Source of the DNA: Silvibacterium bohemicum
GTDB lineage: Bacteria; Acidobacteriota; Terriglobia; Terriglobales; Acidobacteriaceae
Length of the DNA: 64,000 bases
Assembly (NCBI RefSeq): GCF_001006305.1
Contig: NZ_LBHJ01000004.1
Span: 850,508-914,507, forward strand
Reading direction: 5' to 3'
In this document: positions 47,061 to 54,859 of the stretch, in pieces
How the letters are laid out: every line of letters starts with the position of its first letter
Numbering within the stretch: position 1 is the first letter of the stretch
Position numbers and translations under genes: made by a program
The notes under the pieces: generated by a model
The model's input: the letters and a program-made list of their open reading frames with translations, nothing else
Database searches by the model: none
Told to the model about the DNA's origin: nothing

Positions 47061-47915
47061 TCAACTTGCCACGGCCGCTATGGGTTCTTCCGAAGACGAT
47101 GGGATCTTTCCGCAATCGAAGAAATGCAGCAGCTTTTCCGAGATAAGCCCCGGCTCGCTCATGGGCAGAAAATGTCCGCAGTCGAGAAGAACCTTCTCCG
47201 CGTTTGGCAGGAGCTGCGCAGCTCGCTGCGCAAAGCTCACCGGCACTGCCGGGTCCTTCGAACCATGCATGATCAGCGTGGGAACCAGAAGCTCGGGCAG
47301 CAGAGAGGGCACCGATGCCAGCACCTGGGCCGGATTGCCCCAGCGCAGCAGCGACATCAGGCGCCATGATCCCGTGAGGCCGCTGAAAGGCGCGTGAAAA
47401 TTCCTCACGGCAGCATCGAGCTCAGGAGTGTGCTCGAAGGCCCGGCGCATCACCAGCTTCCAAAATATCGTGTTGATAACCGGAGCCATCACCTCGCCCA
47501 GAACAGGTTTGCGCAGAATTTCGAATAAGAAGAAGGGCTCGAGCTCCGGGAAAATTGACGGAGTCATCAGCACCATGCGGCTCACGCGCTCCTGGTAATG
47601 ATGAGCATAGTGAACGGCAATCGCGCATCCCGCATCATGCCCGACCACGTGCCATTTCTCGATGCCGCGCTTCTTGCGCAAGGATTCGATGGCCTCGACC
47701 AGATGCTTCAGCTCACCGAAGCGATGATCCCGCTTCGCCGTTTGCCCCAGGCCAGGCAAGTCCACTGCGATGCAGTGATATTTTCCGGCCATCCGCTCGA
47801 CGACGCCGTTCCAAAGCTGGCAGCTCGTCGGAATGCCGTGCAGGAAGAGGATGGGGTCGCCCGAGCCGCAGGAGAAGAGATGCATGTCTTCGTTACCGGC
47901 TCTGAGCTTTTGCAT
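47061..47915 (-). CDS. Alpha/beta hydrolase with Asp nucleophile (epoxide hydrolase / haloalkane dehalogenase type)
   Basis: A 284-residue cytoplasmic hydrolase. The oxyanion motif is FLHGIPTSCQLW. The nucleophile elbow is GHDAG, with Asp rather than Ser. The acid is probably in MHGSKDPAVP and the His in DCGHFLPMSEP. An Asp nucleophile is the mark of epoxide hydrolases and haloalkane dehalogenases. The HGxP motif leans to epoxide hydrolase, but a dehalogenase cannot be excluded. It starts 3 bp after the stop of the flavin-halogenase-like gene, so the two are coupled. Confidence 0.82.
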   Translation of the reverse strand: MQKLRAGNEDMHLFSCGSGDPILFLHGIPTSCQLWNGVVERMAGKYHCIAVDLPGLGQTAKRDHRFGELKHLVEAIESLRKKRGIEKWHVVGHDAGCAIAVHYAHHYQERVSRMVLMTPSIFPELEPFFLFEILRKPVLGEVMAPVINTIFWKLVMRRAFEHTPELDAAVRNFHAPFSGLTGSWRLMSLLRWGNPAQVLASVPSLLPELLVPTLIMHGSKDPAVPVSFAQRAAQLLPNAEKVLLDCGHFLPMSEPGLISEKLLHFFDCGKIPSSSEEPIAAVAS

Positions 47916-47918
47916 AAC

Positions 47919-49226
47919 CTATGCCTGAGCCTCGAAGACTGCGTCTTCCTGGCGGCAGCAGACGTGAAGAATGGAGGCAATCGCCAGCAAGAATGAGAGC
48001 GCACAACCGAAGAGCATGGTCGAGATCACTCCGCGAGGACGCAGGCGGGCATAGATCGCATTCATGCTCCAGGCAGGCACGGTGTAAACATCGCCAGCGT
48101 TTCCGATTCCGATGCGATTACGAATAGGCCAGTCGTAGAGCACCTTTTCAATCCCGCTATTGAAGAACCTGGCCAGGCTTGCGACGCGCACGCTGTATAG
48201 GAACCGCTTCAACGCAGGAATCTGTCGCAGCTTTCGCGATTGAACGATCAGGCTGGCTCCCTCGACCGCATGGCGCAGTGCAGCGGTAACGCCGTTCGAG
48301 GTCATCGGGTCTACCATCGAAGCGGCCTCGCCCATGACCAGCCAATTCGGGCCGGCAATTTTGGAATGAACGCGGCAGCGAAACGATGTAACGTGCGGCG
48401 GAGCAGGCTCGCAGCTCTCCAGAAGCGCAGCGAAGCGCGGATTACGGCTCAATTGAGCCCGGAATATTTCTTCGACCGACAATCCCTGTTGCCGCATTGT
48501 TTTGACGGAGTCGCCAGTGGCGACATAACCCACGCTGATGACGTCGGGATGGATAGGAATCTCCCAGATCCATTCCATGTAGGGAGGCTTGCGCTCCTGC
48601 GTGTAAAGCGTCGTGCCCTCGATCGCGTCGGAGACCGTGAAGTAGCTCCACATGGCCGTTTTGTGCGGACCATATTCGTCGAAGGGCAGGTTGAATGTCT
48701 TGGGAAGCAGGCTCGCGCCCGCGCCGGAAGCGTCAATGAACCAGGGAGAGGAAATGCGTGTGCCGTCCGCCATGTGCACAGCCACAACCCGCGCTCCATC
48801 GCGATCGATGTTGGCGACTCTCTCGTGCAGAAACTGGACGTCGTGATTCAGAGCAATCTGATAAATCGCCTCGTTCAGAAGCGAGCGATCGACATGCAGG
48901 GTGCGCAGTTCGACGTTGAAGGGCGACTGCCCCAGCCACTCCGATGGAACGTAGTGCTGTGTGAAACCATCGGCCAGCTTGAGCGTTACATGCCGCTTGT
49001 AGGTGGCGATCCCGTCGGCAATAAGCTTTTCCATCGACAGGCCAAGGGCATGCAGAAGATCGGGAGCGGACCAGTCCAGCGACTCTCCCACCGCTTGCCG
49101 GTTCCGGACATCGGGACCGGCACAGATTACGTGGAAGCCTTCTCTCGCCAGATGAATCGATGCCGCCATGCCCGCCAGCCCCGCGCCCATCACTGTCACA
49201 TCCAACTGCAGCCCACCATCGGGCAT
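47919..49226 (-). CDS. Flavin-dependent halogenase-like oxidoreductase with C-terminal membrane helix
   Basis: A 435-residue FAD-binding protein: GAGLAG (14-19), VGESLDWSAPDLLHALGLS matching the VGE segment of tryptophan halogenases, and PTNW-type closing GPNWLVMGEAASMVDPMTSNGV. At residues 219-224 it has WIWEIP, fitting the WxWxIP motif that separates flavin halogenases from monooxygenases. Lys77 lies near the position of the catalytic halogenase Lys (inference from spacing). A hydrophobic helix (TMLFGCALSFLLAIASILHV) near the C-terminus suggests membrane attachment. It could instead be a related dehydrogenase or monooxygenase. Start ATG behind GGGGAGAA. Confidence 0.72.
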   Translation of the reverse strand: MPDGGLQLDVTVMGAGLAGMAASIHLAREGFHVICAGPDVRNRQAVGESLDWSAPDLLHALGLSMEKLIADGIATYKRHVTLKLADGFTQHYVPSEWLGQSPFNVELRTLHVDRSLLNEAIYQIALNHDVQFLHERVANIDRDGARVVAVHMADGTRISSPWFIDASGAGASLLPKTFNLPFDEYGPHKTAMWSYFTVSDAIEGTTLYTQERKPPYMEWIWEIPIHPDVISVGYVATGDSVKTMRQQGLSVEEIFRAQLSRNPRFAALLESCEPAPPHVTSFRCRVHSKIAGPNWLVMGEAASMVDPMTSNGVTAALRHAVEGASLIVQSRKLRQIPALKRFLYSVRVASLARFFNSGIEKVLYDWPIRNRIGIGNAGDVYTVPAWSMNAIYARLRPRGVISTMLFGCALSFLLAIASILHVCCRQEDAVFEAQA

Positions 49227-49321
49227 GGGTGTCGTTCTCCCCTGTTTTGTCGGCTATTCGTTTTGAAACGAATCGGCCATCTGTCGCGGGAGAATCGTAC
49301 CGGGTGCCGCTTAAAACACGC

Positions 49322-49339
49322 ATCGATCAAAAGATTGAG
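49322..49339. promoter_or_regulatory. Shared 18-bp near-palindrome, copy 1 (upstream of halogenase-like gene)
   Basis: ATCGATCAAAAGATTGAG, with the near-palindrome TCGATC-AAAA-GATTGA. It lies 96 bp upstream of the minus-strand start at 49226. A TACGAT box (minus, 49294-49299) sits about 25 bp downstream of it. The same 18 bases recur at 51798. Confidence 0.6.
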
Positions 49340-49373
49340 GCGGATGCCAGCATCGCGATGGATGTGAGTGACT

Positions 49374-50657
49374 TCAACTTTCCACGGAGAGTGCCGCCAC
49401 GGGAGTCAGGCTGTCCGCCGCCCGTTTCGGACTATCTGGATTGCGCCGCAGGACAAGGCTCAAAGCAGCGGCTGCAAACGACACGCACGCCAGATAAACG
49501 ATGAACCGCGGCTGATAAAAGCCGGCGCGATCGTAGAGGTGCCCAATCACCATAGGGCCCGTAGCGCCACCGATAGCGTAAGCGGTCCACGTTAACCCAT
49601 ACAGAACCGAGAAGTGCCGGCGACCGAAATAACGCGCCAGCAGATAGGGCGCAACGTCGGCCTCGCTGCCAAGGCCGATACCCAGCAGCGTAGCGCCGAG
49701 AAGCGCAACCAGCGATGTGCCGGCGAATGCCAGAATCAGCGTGCCTACGGCCGAAAGCAGAAGGATGAATGTCTGAATGCGCTGTGGCGAAAAGCGGTCG
49801 ATCAGAAAACCCACGAACAGCCTGCCGATGATGCCCGCTCCTCCGCGCACCGAGAGAGCCAACGCCGCAGTCTCCGCAGTAATGCGATGCTCGGTCAGGA
49901 TCGCCGCCAGATTTGTGACCAGGCCATTCTCACTGAATGCAGAGAGCATGATGATGCCGGCCAGAATCCAGAAAGCCGCGCTGCGCAGTGCGCCAGCTAC
50001 GGATGTTCCAGTATCGGACGAATGTTCCTGGTGCACCGCTACCGTGTTGGGCCGATTGCGGACCAGCAGCGCAGTAAGAGGAAGACCCAGCAGCGCGATG
50101 CCTCCCAGCATGAGGTAGGCGCTGCGCCATCCGTGATGCTGAATTGCCCATAGCGTCAAAGGAGGAATGAGAACCGAACCGACACCGCTCCCAGTCAGGA
50201 TCAGCGCGAGCGCGAAGCCCCGGTGTTGATGAAACCAGGTGAGCACCGTTCGGGTATAGGCAAACTGAGCGGTGCCGTTAGCCACCAGTCCCAGGATAAA
50301 AAACGTGAGATAGAACCGCCCGATATGCGGCCCCAGGCGGCTAAGCGAAGCCAGCGCCAGAGCGAAGATGAGAATCGATGGCAGGATGATACGCCGCGGG
50401 GCAAAACGGTCGAGGAGAACTCCAATGCCCGGAGAAACCAGTGCGACCGTGATCGCGGCAAGCGCGAATGTGCCGCCGATGGCCTCCCGCTTCCAGCCGA
50501 AAGCGGCGTGCAGCGGATTGAGGAACAGGCTGAAGGTATAGGGGATGATAGGAGCGAAGCTCACCATCACGCCCGTGAAGGCCGCAGCCGTGACGCCCCA
50601 CCCCGCATAGCGGATGGAGCTTTCGTTTGCCGCCTGCGGATTCATCGCTTCGCTCAT
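49374..50657 (-). CDS. MFS transporter (monocarboxylate/OFA-like)
   Basis: A 427-residue major facilitator with twelve predicted TM helices. GWGVTAAAFTGVMVSFAPIIPYTFSLFL, GWKREAIGGTFALAAITVALVSPGIG and GVLLDRFAPRRI are typical of the oxalate/formate-antiporter and monocarboxylate-porter group. The second half has RGGAGIIGRLFVGFLIDRFSP. Substrate unknown. It lies between the halogenase-like and reductive-dehalogenase-like genes in the same direction, so it may move an organic acid connected with them (inference). Confidence 0.87.
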   Translation of the reverse strand: MSEAMNPQAANESSIRYAGWGVTAAAFTGVMVSFAPIIPYTFSLFLNPLHAAFGWKREAIGGTFALAAITVALVSPGIGVLLDRFAPRRIILPSILIFALALASLSRLGPHIGRFYLTFFILGLVANGTAQFAYTRTVLTWFHQHRGFALALILTGSGVGSVLIPPLTLWAIQHHGWRSAYLMLGGIALLGLPLTALLVRNRPNTVAVHQEHSSDTGTSVAGALRSAAFWILAGIIMLSAFSENGLVTNLAAILTEHRITAETAALALSVRGGAGIIGRLFVGFLIDRFSPQRIQTFILLLSAVGTLILAFAGTSLVALLGATLLGIGLGSEADVAPYLLARYFGRRHFSVLYGLTWTAYAIGGATGPMVIGHLYDRAGFYQPRFIVYLACVSFAAAALSLVLRRNPDSPKRAADSLTPVAALSVES

Positions 50658-50743
50658 CTCTTGCCCCGGTTTTTCATCTGGCTGTTGGTTTACGGCCCGG
50701 CGTGAACGTGGAGTTTCAGGTTGCGGATTTCAGACCGCGGCGT

Positions 50744-51733
50744 CTACAAGTCAAGCCGCCGCGCCATGGTGGCAAGGAGCTTGGGCCGCACACTTGGCCG
50801 CGTCCACGGACATTCTGCGATGCAGATCCCGCATGAGGACGCTTCTGCGAAGTAGGGGATGCACTTGTCGAAGTCCACATACCAGCGTTCGACGCCGCGC
50901 ACCATCTGCTTTTGCGGAAGGATCGCGCCCGGCGGACAAGCATTCGTGCAGATCTGGCAGGTAGCGCAGAACTCATCGGCTCCGAAGCGATCGGGCGCCG
51001 TGGCGACAAGCGGCATGTCTGTAGTCACTCCAGCCAGACGCACGCCTGAGCCGAAATGTCTGCTGATCAGCGATCCATGCTTGCCGAGTTCGCCTAACCC
51101 CGCAGCGATGGCGGGAGGAATCAGCGCCAGAGCGCCTGCCGAAGGTCCCGGATAGGGATGGGCGTTGTACCCCTGTGAGCGAATCCAGTTTGCGAGCGCG
51201 TAAGAAGAACGCGTGCCCTTCGCATACTGATCGCCCACATCGCAGACGCCAACCCCATTCGTTTCGTCAGAGGGAACTTCCTTCAACCGCTCGTAATTGT
51301 GGGCTAGAGCGAGAACAATCACCCACGGCTCATTGATCGTGTATCCCTCAAACACGTAGAGCGGATCCATCGGCGCGATACCCACATCATCCGCCTCATG
51401 CTCCAGAGCAACGCGCATGAGATTTAAAGAAAGCTGCTCCGGGGACTGCTCACTGCGAACGTCGGCGACCGGAATGAGCTCCGGATAGTTATAGGCAGCC
51501 TGAAAGGCCGAAACCGAGCCCGGGCACTTGCGCGAGCTCTCTCGCGCCACGATTTGCAGCCCGCCCCAGGGGTGCTGATCGGGCGGATGCCAGAAGAATG
51601 GAGAAGGCCGGCGCGGCGTGGTCTCTCCCACACCATTGATCGGATTGCCGGAAACCTGCAGCAGCGCAAGAGTCTCCGGCTTAGGCCGGTAGCTGCCGCG
51701 TTTTGGGCGTCTGGAATTCGCGTGATCGGTCAC
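50744..51733 (-). CDS. Reductive-dehalogenase-like Fe-S protein (RdhA/QueG-type)
   Basis: A 329-residue protein with two 4Fe-4S motifs: Cys256, 259, 262, 266 (CATCQICTNACP) and Cys291, 301, 304, 308 (C...CGICIAECPW). The segment AAGLGELGKHGSLISRHFGS followed by VRLAGVTTDMPL is the pattern of reductive dehalogenases and epoxyqueuosine reductases that bind a corrinoid. No Tat signal or membrane anchor is present, so it would be cytoplasmic, unlike respiratory RdhA. Its real substrate is unknown. It is preceded by a copy of the 18-bp motif and a TATACT box. Confidence 0.75.
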   Translation of the reverse strand: MTDHANSRRPKRGSYRPKPETLALLQVSGNPINGVGETTPRRPSPFFWHPPDQHPWGGLQIVARESSRKCPGSVSAFQAAYNYPELIPVADVRSEQSPEQLSLNLMRVALEHEADDVGIAPMDPLYVFEGYTINEPWVIVLALAHNYERLKEVPSDETNGVGVCDVGDQYAKGTRSSYALANWIRSQGYNAHPYPGPSAGALALIPPAIAAGLGELGKHGSLISRHFGSGVRLAGVTTDMPLVATAPDRFGADEFCATCQICTNACPPGAILPQKQMVRGVERWYVDFDKCIPYFAEASSCGICIAECPWTRPSVRPKLLATMARRLDL

Positions 51734-51766
51734 TCACTCTCCCCACCAAAAGGCTCTGAACGCCAT

Positions 51767-51815
51767 CGAGTATAGGGGCGGCCGCAAGCGACGCGGTATC
51801 GATCAAAAGATTGAG
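51767..51815 (-). promoter_or_regulatory. Shared 18-bp near-palindrome, copy 2, with -10 box
   Basis: ATCGATCAAAAGATTGAG at 51798-51815, identical to the copy at 49322. On the minus strand TATACT (51767-51772) follows 26 bp downstream of the TTGATC in the motif. The gene start is at 51733. The same motif-to-minus-10 distance (25-26 bp) is seen at copy 1, as expected for a regulator site near -45. Confidence 0.6.
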
Positions 51816-52190
51816 AAAGCGCCGGGCTCACCTTGCACAGAGAGACCCGGGCATTTCCCCGTATCTTCATGTGGAAGCAACGGTGATAGGTCAGTTGTCG
51901 CAGGAAGAAAGAGACGCGGGACTCAAATATTCAAGGCCGGGCCAGCCCTAAAAGCTACCGAATGAGGTGAGAACGACTATTAATTCGGAGTGGTGGCCAG
52001 AGACGGGATCGTTCTTTCCACGGGTCTTTTTATTCTGTAAGTTACAGAAAACACAATGACAAGAAATCCGAAAATACCACCTCTCCCGGCTCGGCGGTAC
52101 AAAATTGGTACAAAGATGAACTGATGCCCTTTGCTGATTCCGAAGCCTATCCCTACGCACCTTAAGTCTTCATCACCCAAACATGCATTG
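51816..52190. other. Gene-free boundary of the accessory island
   Basis: About 375 bp without a credible gene. Base composition shifts here to the lower-GC pattern of the right-hand part. No tRNA, direct repeat or att-like sequence was recognised, so the left junction of the island is not defined. Confidence 0.4.
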
Positions 52191-53126
52191 CTAACGTGTC
52201 CGAACCCGCGGATCGCGACGCATGTTAACTTGGCTCCACGCACCACCAAGGGCTATCTCAATACCGTCGGGCCCGATGAAGCTTGCATCATCGATTTGCC
52301 TTGGAGGTGTGACTCTCCGTTCCAAGCGAGCTGCAACTGGAACACCAATTGCGACATCGAGGTCATTCAATTCAAGAATTCGATACTCTTCACCATTGCG
52401 CTCCTCACGCCGAGCATTTTGACGCACATCTACAGCCGCATCGAACGTTGCGTAATATTGTGCGAGAAAATCTCTTTCAGAGAGTTTGACGTCCCGCCGC
52501 CTACGACTCTTGTCCGATGGAGGATCTACGACCGACAGATGCAGTCCGTCAGATCGAAAATAGACAAGACTTCCTACGCGCAATACAGGCTCTATACCGC
52601 CTATGGTAGTAATCTCCTGTGCTTGGCCTTTTGCATCGTCCAGAACGGATGTCAAGAATCCGCCGGTTCTACCCTTCGCTTCATAGACAATCCAATTTCC
52701 CGCAGCGTTCAGTCCTATAAGGTCCGGCTTCTCGTTTCCTTCGAGAACTGCTTCGTGCTCTTCGCGATATACGTCGAAGTGGAGCAGCCAGGGAGTATCA
52801 AGTCTGCGGAACGCAAAGAGTTTGGCAAAAATCAATCCGAGGTAATAGGAGATGGAGCCCTTTTCCGAAGGATCAAGCGCTTCGTAAGCCGGTGATTTGA
52901 TCAATCGCCCACTTGCCGATTCCATCAGATTTGCCCAGACGATCGTGGTTCTATAGGCCGCTTCGAAGAGCGAGAAGAGGCCGTGCATACCTACATGATG
53001 CTCAGCCTTTCCAACTGTCTGGGCTGCCCAGTTGATCTGCTCCCATGAGACATCGAGATCATGCGTGCCCACGAGAAGGGAGTTGCCCCCTCCGAAATCT
53101 GCTGCGTGATATCTCAGTATGGGCAT
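52191..53126 (-). CDS. Putative PD-(D/E)xK nuclease-like protein, unknown family
   Basis: A 311-residue cytoplasmic protein that I do not recognise. Around residue 133 it has EKPDLIGLNAAGNWIVYEAKGRT (split PD...ExK): Asp in PDL and Glu-Ala-Lys in YEAKG form the core of a PD-(D/E)xK nuclease site, as in many restriction-type enzymes. The rest is mixed alpha/beta with an Arg-rich C-terminal part. It is divergent from the ubiquitin-like operon, from which it is separated by a short ORF and an inverted repeat. It may be an effector nuclease of the same system (inference). Confidence 0.6.
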   Translation of the reverse strand: MPILRYHAADFGGGNSLLVGTHDLDVSWEQINWAAQTVGKAEHHVGMHGLFSLFEAAYRTTIVWANLMESASGRLIKSPAYEALDPSEKGSISYYLGLIFAKLFAFRRLDTPWLLHFDVYREEHEAVLEGNEKPDLIGLNAAGNWIVYEAKGRTGGFLTSVLDDAKGQAQEITTIGGIEPVLRVGSLVYFRSDGLHLSVVDPPSDKSRRRRDVKLSERDFLAQYYATFDAAVDVRQNARREERNGEEYRILELNDLDVAIGVPVAARLERRVTPPRQIDDASFIGPDGIEIALGGAWSQVNMRRDPRVRTR

Positions 53127-53321
53127 TTAGTCACCGTTCTCCAACCCTACATATAAAGCCAATATTCCCTCCTTGAGCAAGGTGTTGTGGCGATTGGATG
53201 GGAGCAACTCTCGGTCGATCCGTCCAGGGTGGTACCTCTCTTGCGATGTGCCAGTGAAGAAGAGTTCATTGCTCCGAACAGCGCCTTGCAGATGGCAAAC
53301 CGCGATCTCGGCACAATTCAA
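53127..53321 (-). CDS. Short ORF upstream of the nuclease-like gene (doubtful)
   Basis: A 64-codon frame with a TTG start and no clear SD, whose stop codon touches the ATG of the next gene (TAA-ATG). The close coupling suggests translation through it, but the frame is also open upstream to a TAG at 53400 without a standard start codon. It may be a remnant or a leader peptide. No similarity recognised. Confidence 0.25.
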   Translation of the reverse strand: MNCAEIAVCHLQGAVRSNELFFTGTSQERYHPGRIDRELLPSNRHNTLLKEGILALYVGLENGD

Positions 53322-53403
53322 TCGATTGACGAACGAGAAAGGGCGGCAGTAGGCATTGATGTCTACGATTACTAGTTGATTACGACCAGCCGTTTGCCCC
53401 TAA

Positions 53404-53438
53404 CGGCTCCATCATACCGTTCCCGTATGATGGAGCCG
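53404..53438. promoter_or_regulatory. 14-bp inverted repeat at the head of the ubiquitin-like operon
   Basis: Perfect inverted repeat CGGCTCCATCATAC / GTATGATGGAGCCG with the 7-base loop CGTTCCC. It lies between the divergent nuclease-like gene and the operon and covers the first ATG of the sigma-like gene. Without a T-tract it is not a typical terminator. An operator or a translation-control hairpin is more likely. Confidence 0.6.
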
Positions 53439-54281
53439 GTATTCCATAGCATCAACAAAAGAGCTCCAGATGAGCAAGGTGAACCATTGAGCATCCCTCC
53501 ACTCAAGAAAAAGACGCTTGCCGGCGATCTCTACACACGCGATGCAGGTATAGAGTCGATGTTGATTGAACTCTACGCCCTTCCTCGGACGTCTCTAGTG
53601 GAGCGCGCACAGATCAGTCGAGCCAGCGACCCTCTCTATGTTCCAAGTGAATGCATCGTCCATCTGATTCGCACAGGCCGGGACGAATTAGACGAAGTTT
53701 GGTTTGGCTTGCTTTTCAAAGTTCTCAGCAAGCGAATTCTAAATGCTTTGCCGCGGGCCACCATGCGAGACGGAAAAGACACTTCGCTTACGAAGGAATC
53801 CATCCGGGATGAAGCGTTCGGCCGTTTCGTTGAGATCTTATCTAGTGACCGTCAAGGCTACGATGAGCGCCTAGATTTCTTTGAGATCAAGTTCAACGGA
53901 GCCGTAGAGAAGCTTCGCCTGACCGCCCAGAAAAGGGCGTGGCTGTCAGAGAAAAGATACGCGCCCCTTGAGTCCGATGAGGATGGCGCAGATCTGTCGC
54001 CGGAGGTTGAGCAGGCGGCGGGTGCCTTCGATCCCTTCGATGTATCAAATTTGCAGAGCCACAGTTACCGGTTGTGTCTAGATGCAGCGATTAACCAGTT
54101 ATCTCCTTTACAGCGCAGGATCATTCACATGTTGAGACAGGGCTTCCAAATAGACTCCAATGACGCCGACACAATGACTATCGTCAAAGCAGTTAACCGT
54201 TCCGAAAAGACCGTTAGAACTCACCGCGATCTTGCCTTCGCTGTCATTCGCGACAGCATGAAGGAAGGAGGAACTCTATGA
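53427..54281 (+). CDS. Sigma-70-like protein heading the island operon
   Basis: About 284 residues from the ATG at 53427; a TTG at 53487 behind AGGTGA is an alternative start that avoids the hairpin. The C-terminal part (about 215-284: NQLSPLQRRIIHMLRQG, ... MTIVKAVNRSEKTVRTHRDLAFAVIR) follows sigma region 4 with its helix-turn-helix. The middle part (ESIRDEAFGRFVEIL, DFFEIKFNGAVEKLRLTAQKR) could be region 2-like. It may be an alternative sigma factor or a sigma-like DNA-binding regulator. It overlaps the next gene by 4 bp (ATGA). Confidence 0.6.
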   Translation: MMEPVFHSINKRAPDEQGEPLSIPPLKKKTLAGDLYTRDAGIESMLIELYALPRTSLVERAQISRASDPLYVPSECIVHLIRTGRDELDEVWFGLLFKVLSKRILNALPRATMRDGKDTSLTKESIRDEAFGRFVEILSSDRQGYDERLDFFEIKFNGAVEKLRLTAQKRAWLSEKRYAPLESDEDGADLSPEVEQAAGAFDPFDVSNLQSHSYRLCLDAAINQLSPLQRRIIHMLRQGFQIDSNDADTMTIVKAVNRSEKTVRTHRDLAFAVIRDSMKEGGTL

Positions 54282-54859
54282 GCGTCCCTACTAAACCTAC
54301 GCGCGAAGAGGTTCTCGATGCGTTCTCCGTGGAGAAAAAGGCCGATCCAGAGACGCTTGAGCACTACATACGGACGTACCCGGAGTTTGCTGAAGATCTC
54401 ATCGATCTGTCATGGCAATTGAACAGCCTCACGACACAAGAGGAGGAACACCTCACCTCTATGGACACGGCTAAAATTGAGACAGCGTGGAGCATATACA
54501 GAAGTTCCAGCGCTTCTCCCAAGTCGGATCCCTTCGCTGCGTTGTCTGCCACGGATTTACGTTCCGCTGCATTTAACCTCGGTGTCCCACGCCAGGTCCT
54601 ATCCGCTTTCCGAGAGCATCGCGTGTTGCTTTCAACTGTACCTAAACGTTTCCTGTTACGCCTGGCAACAACCCTGAACACGAGTGTTGAAACAATCTTG
54701 TCGCTAAGTTCGGCGTCTTCATTGAACTTAGAGCCGAGCCGAGCTTATAAGGCCGATTCCAAACCGAAGGTTGCCGAGCAGGTCAGTTTTGTCCGTCTGT
54801 TGACCGATGCGGGTGTGACGGATGAAAACATCCGTGATCTGACGGTTGACGGAGAGTAG
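54278..54859 (+). CDS. Small helix-rich partner protein of the island operon
   Basis: A 193-residue soluble protein without Cys clusters or TM helices. Residues 1-50 (PTREEVLDAFSVEKK, LEHYIRTYPEFAEDLIDL) form a helical N-terminus. The middle (LRSAAFNLGVPRQVLSAFREHRVLLSTVPKRFLLRLATTLNTSVETILSL, in pieces) reads like an XRE-type helix-turn-helix or a related all-helical domain. Coupled by ATGA to the sigma-like gene and by TAGATG to the ImmA-helicase fusion, it could be an anti-sigma factor or the substrate of the ImmA-type peptidase (inference). No family is recognised with certainty. Confidence 0.55.
   Translation: MSVPTKPTREEVLDAFSVEKKADPETLEHYIRTYPEFAEDLIDLSWQLNSLTTQEEEHLTSMDTAKIETAWSIYRSSSASPKSDPFAALSATDLRSAAFNLGVPRQVLSAFREHRVLLSTVPKRFLLRLATTLNTSVETILSLSSASSLNLEPSRAYKADSKPKVAEQVSFVRLLTDAGVTDENIRDLTVDGE

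Noticed and set aside
48240..49367. 375-codon plus-strand open frame
   Set aside because: Antisense of the halogenase-like gene, which has intact FAD motifs on the minus strand.
51734..52190. Search for an integration site or integrase at the left island edge
   Set aside because: No tRNA, integrase, transposase or direct repeat could be seen, so no mobile element is claimed.
53187..53375. 62-codon plus-strand open frame before the island operon
   Set aside because: Overlaps the minus-strand short ORF, has no SD and ends just before the operon; probably chance.
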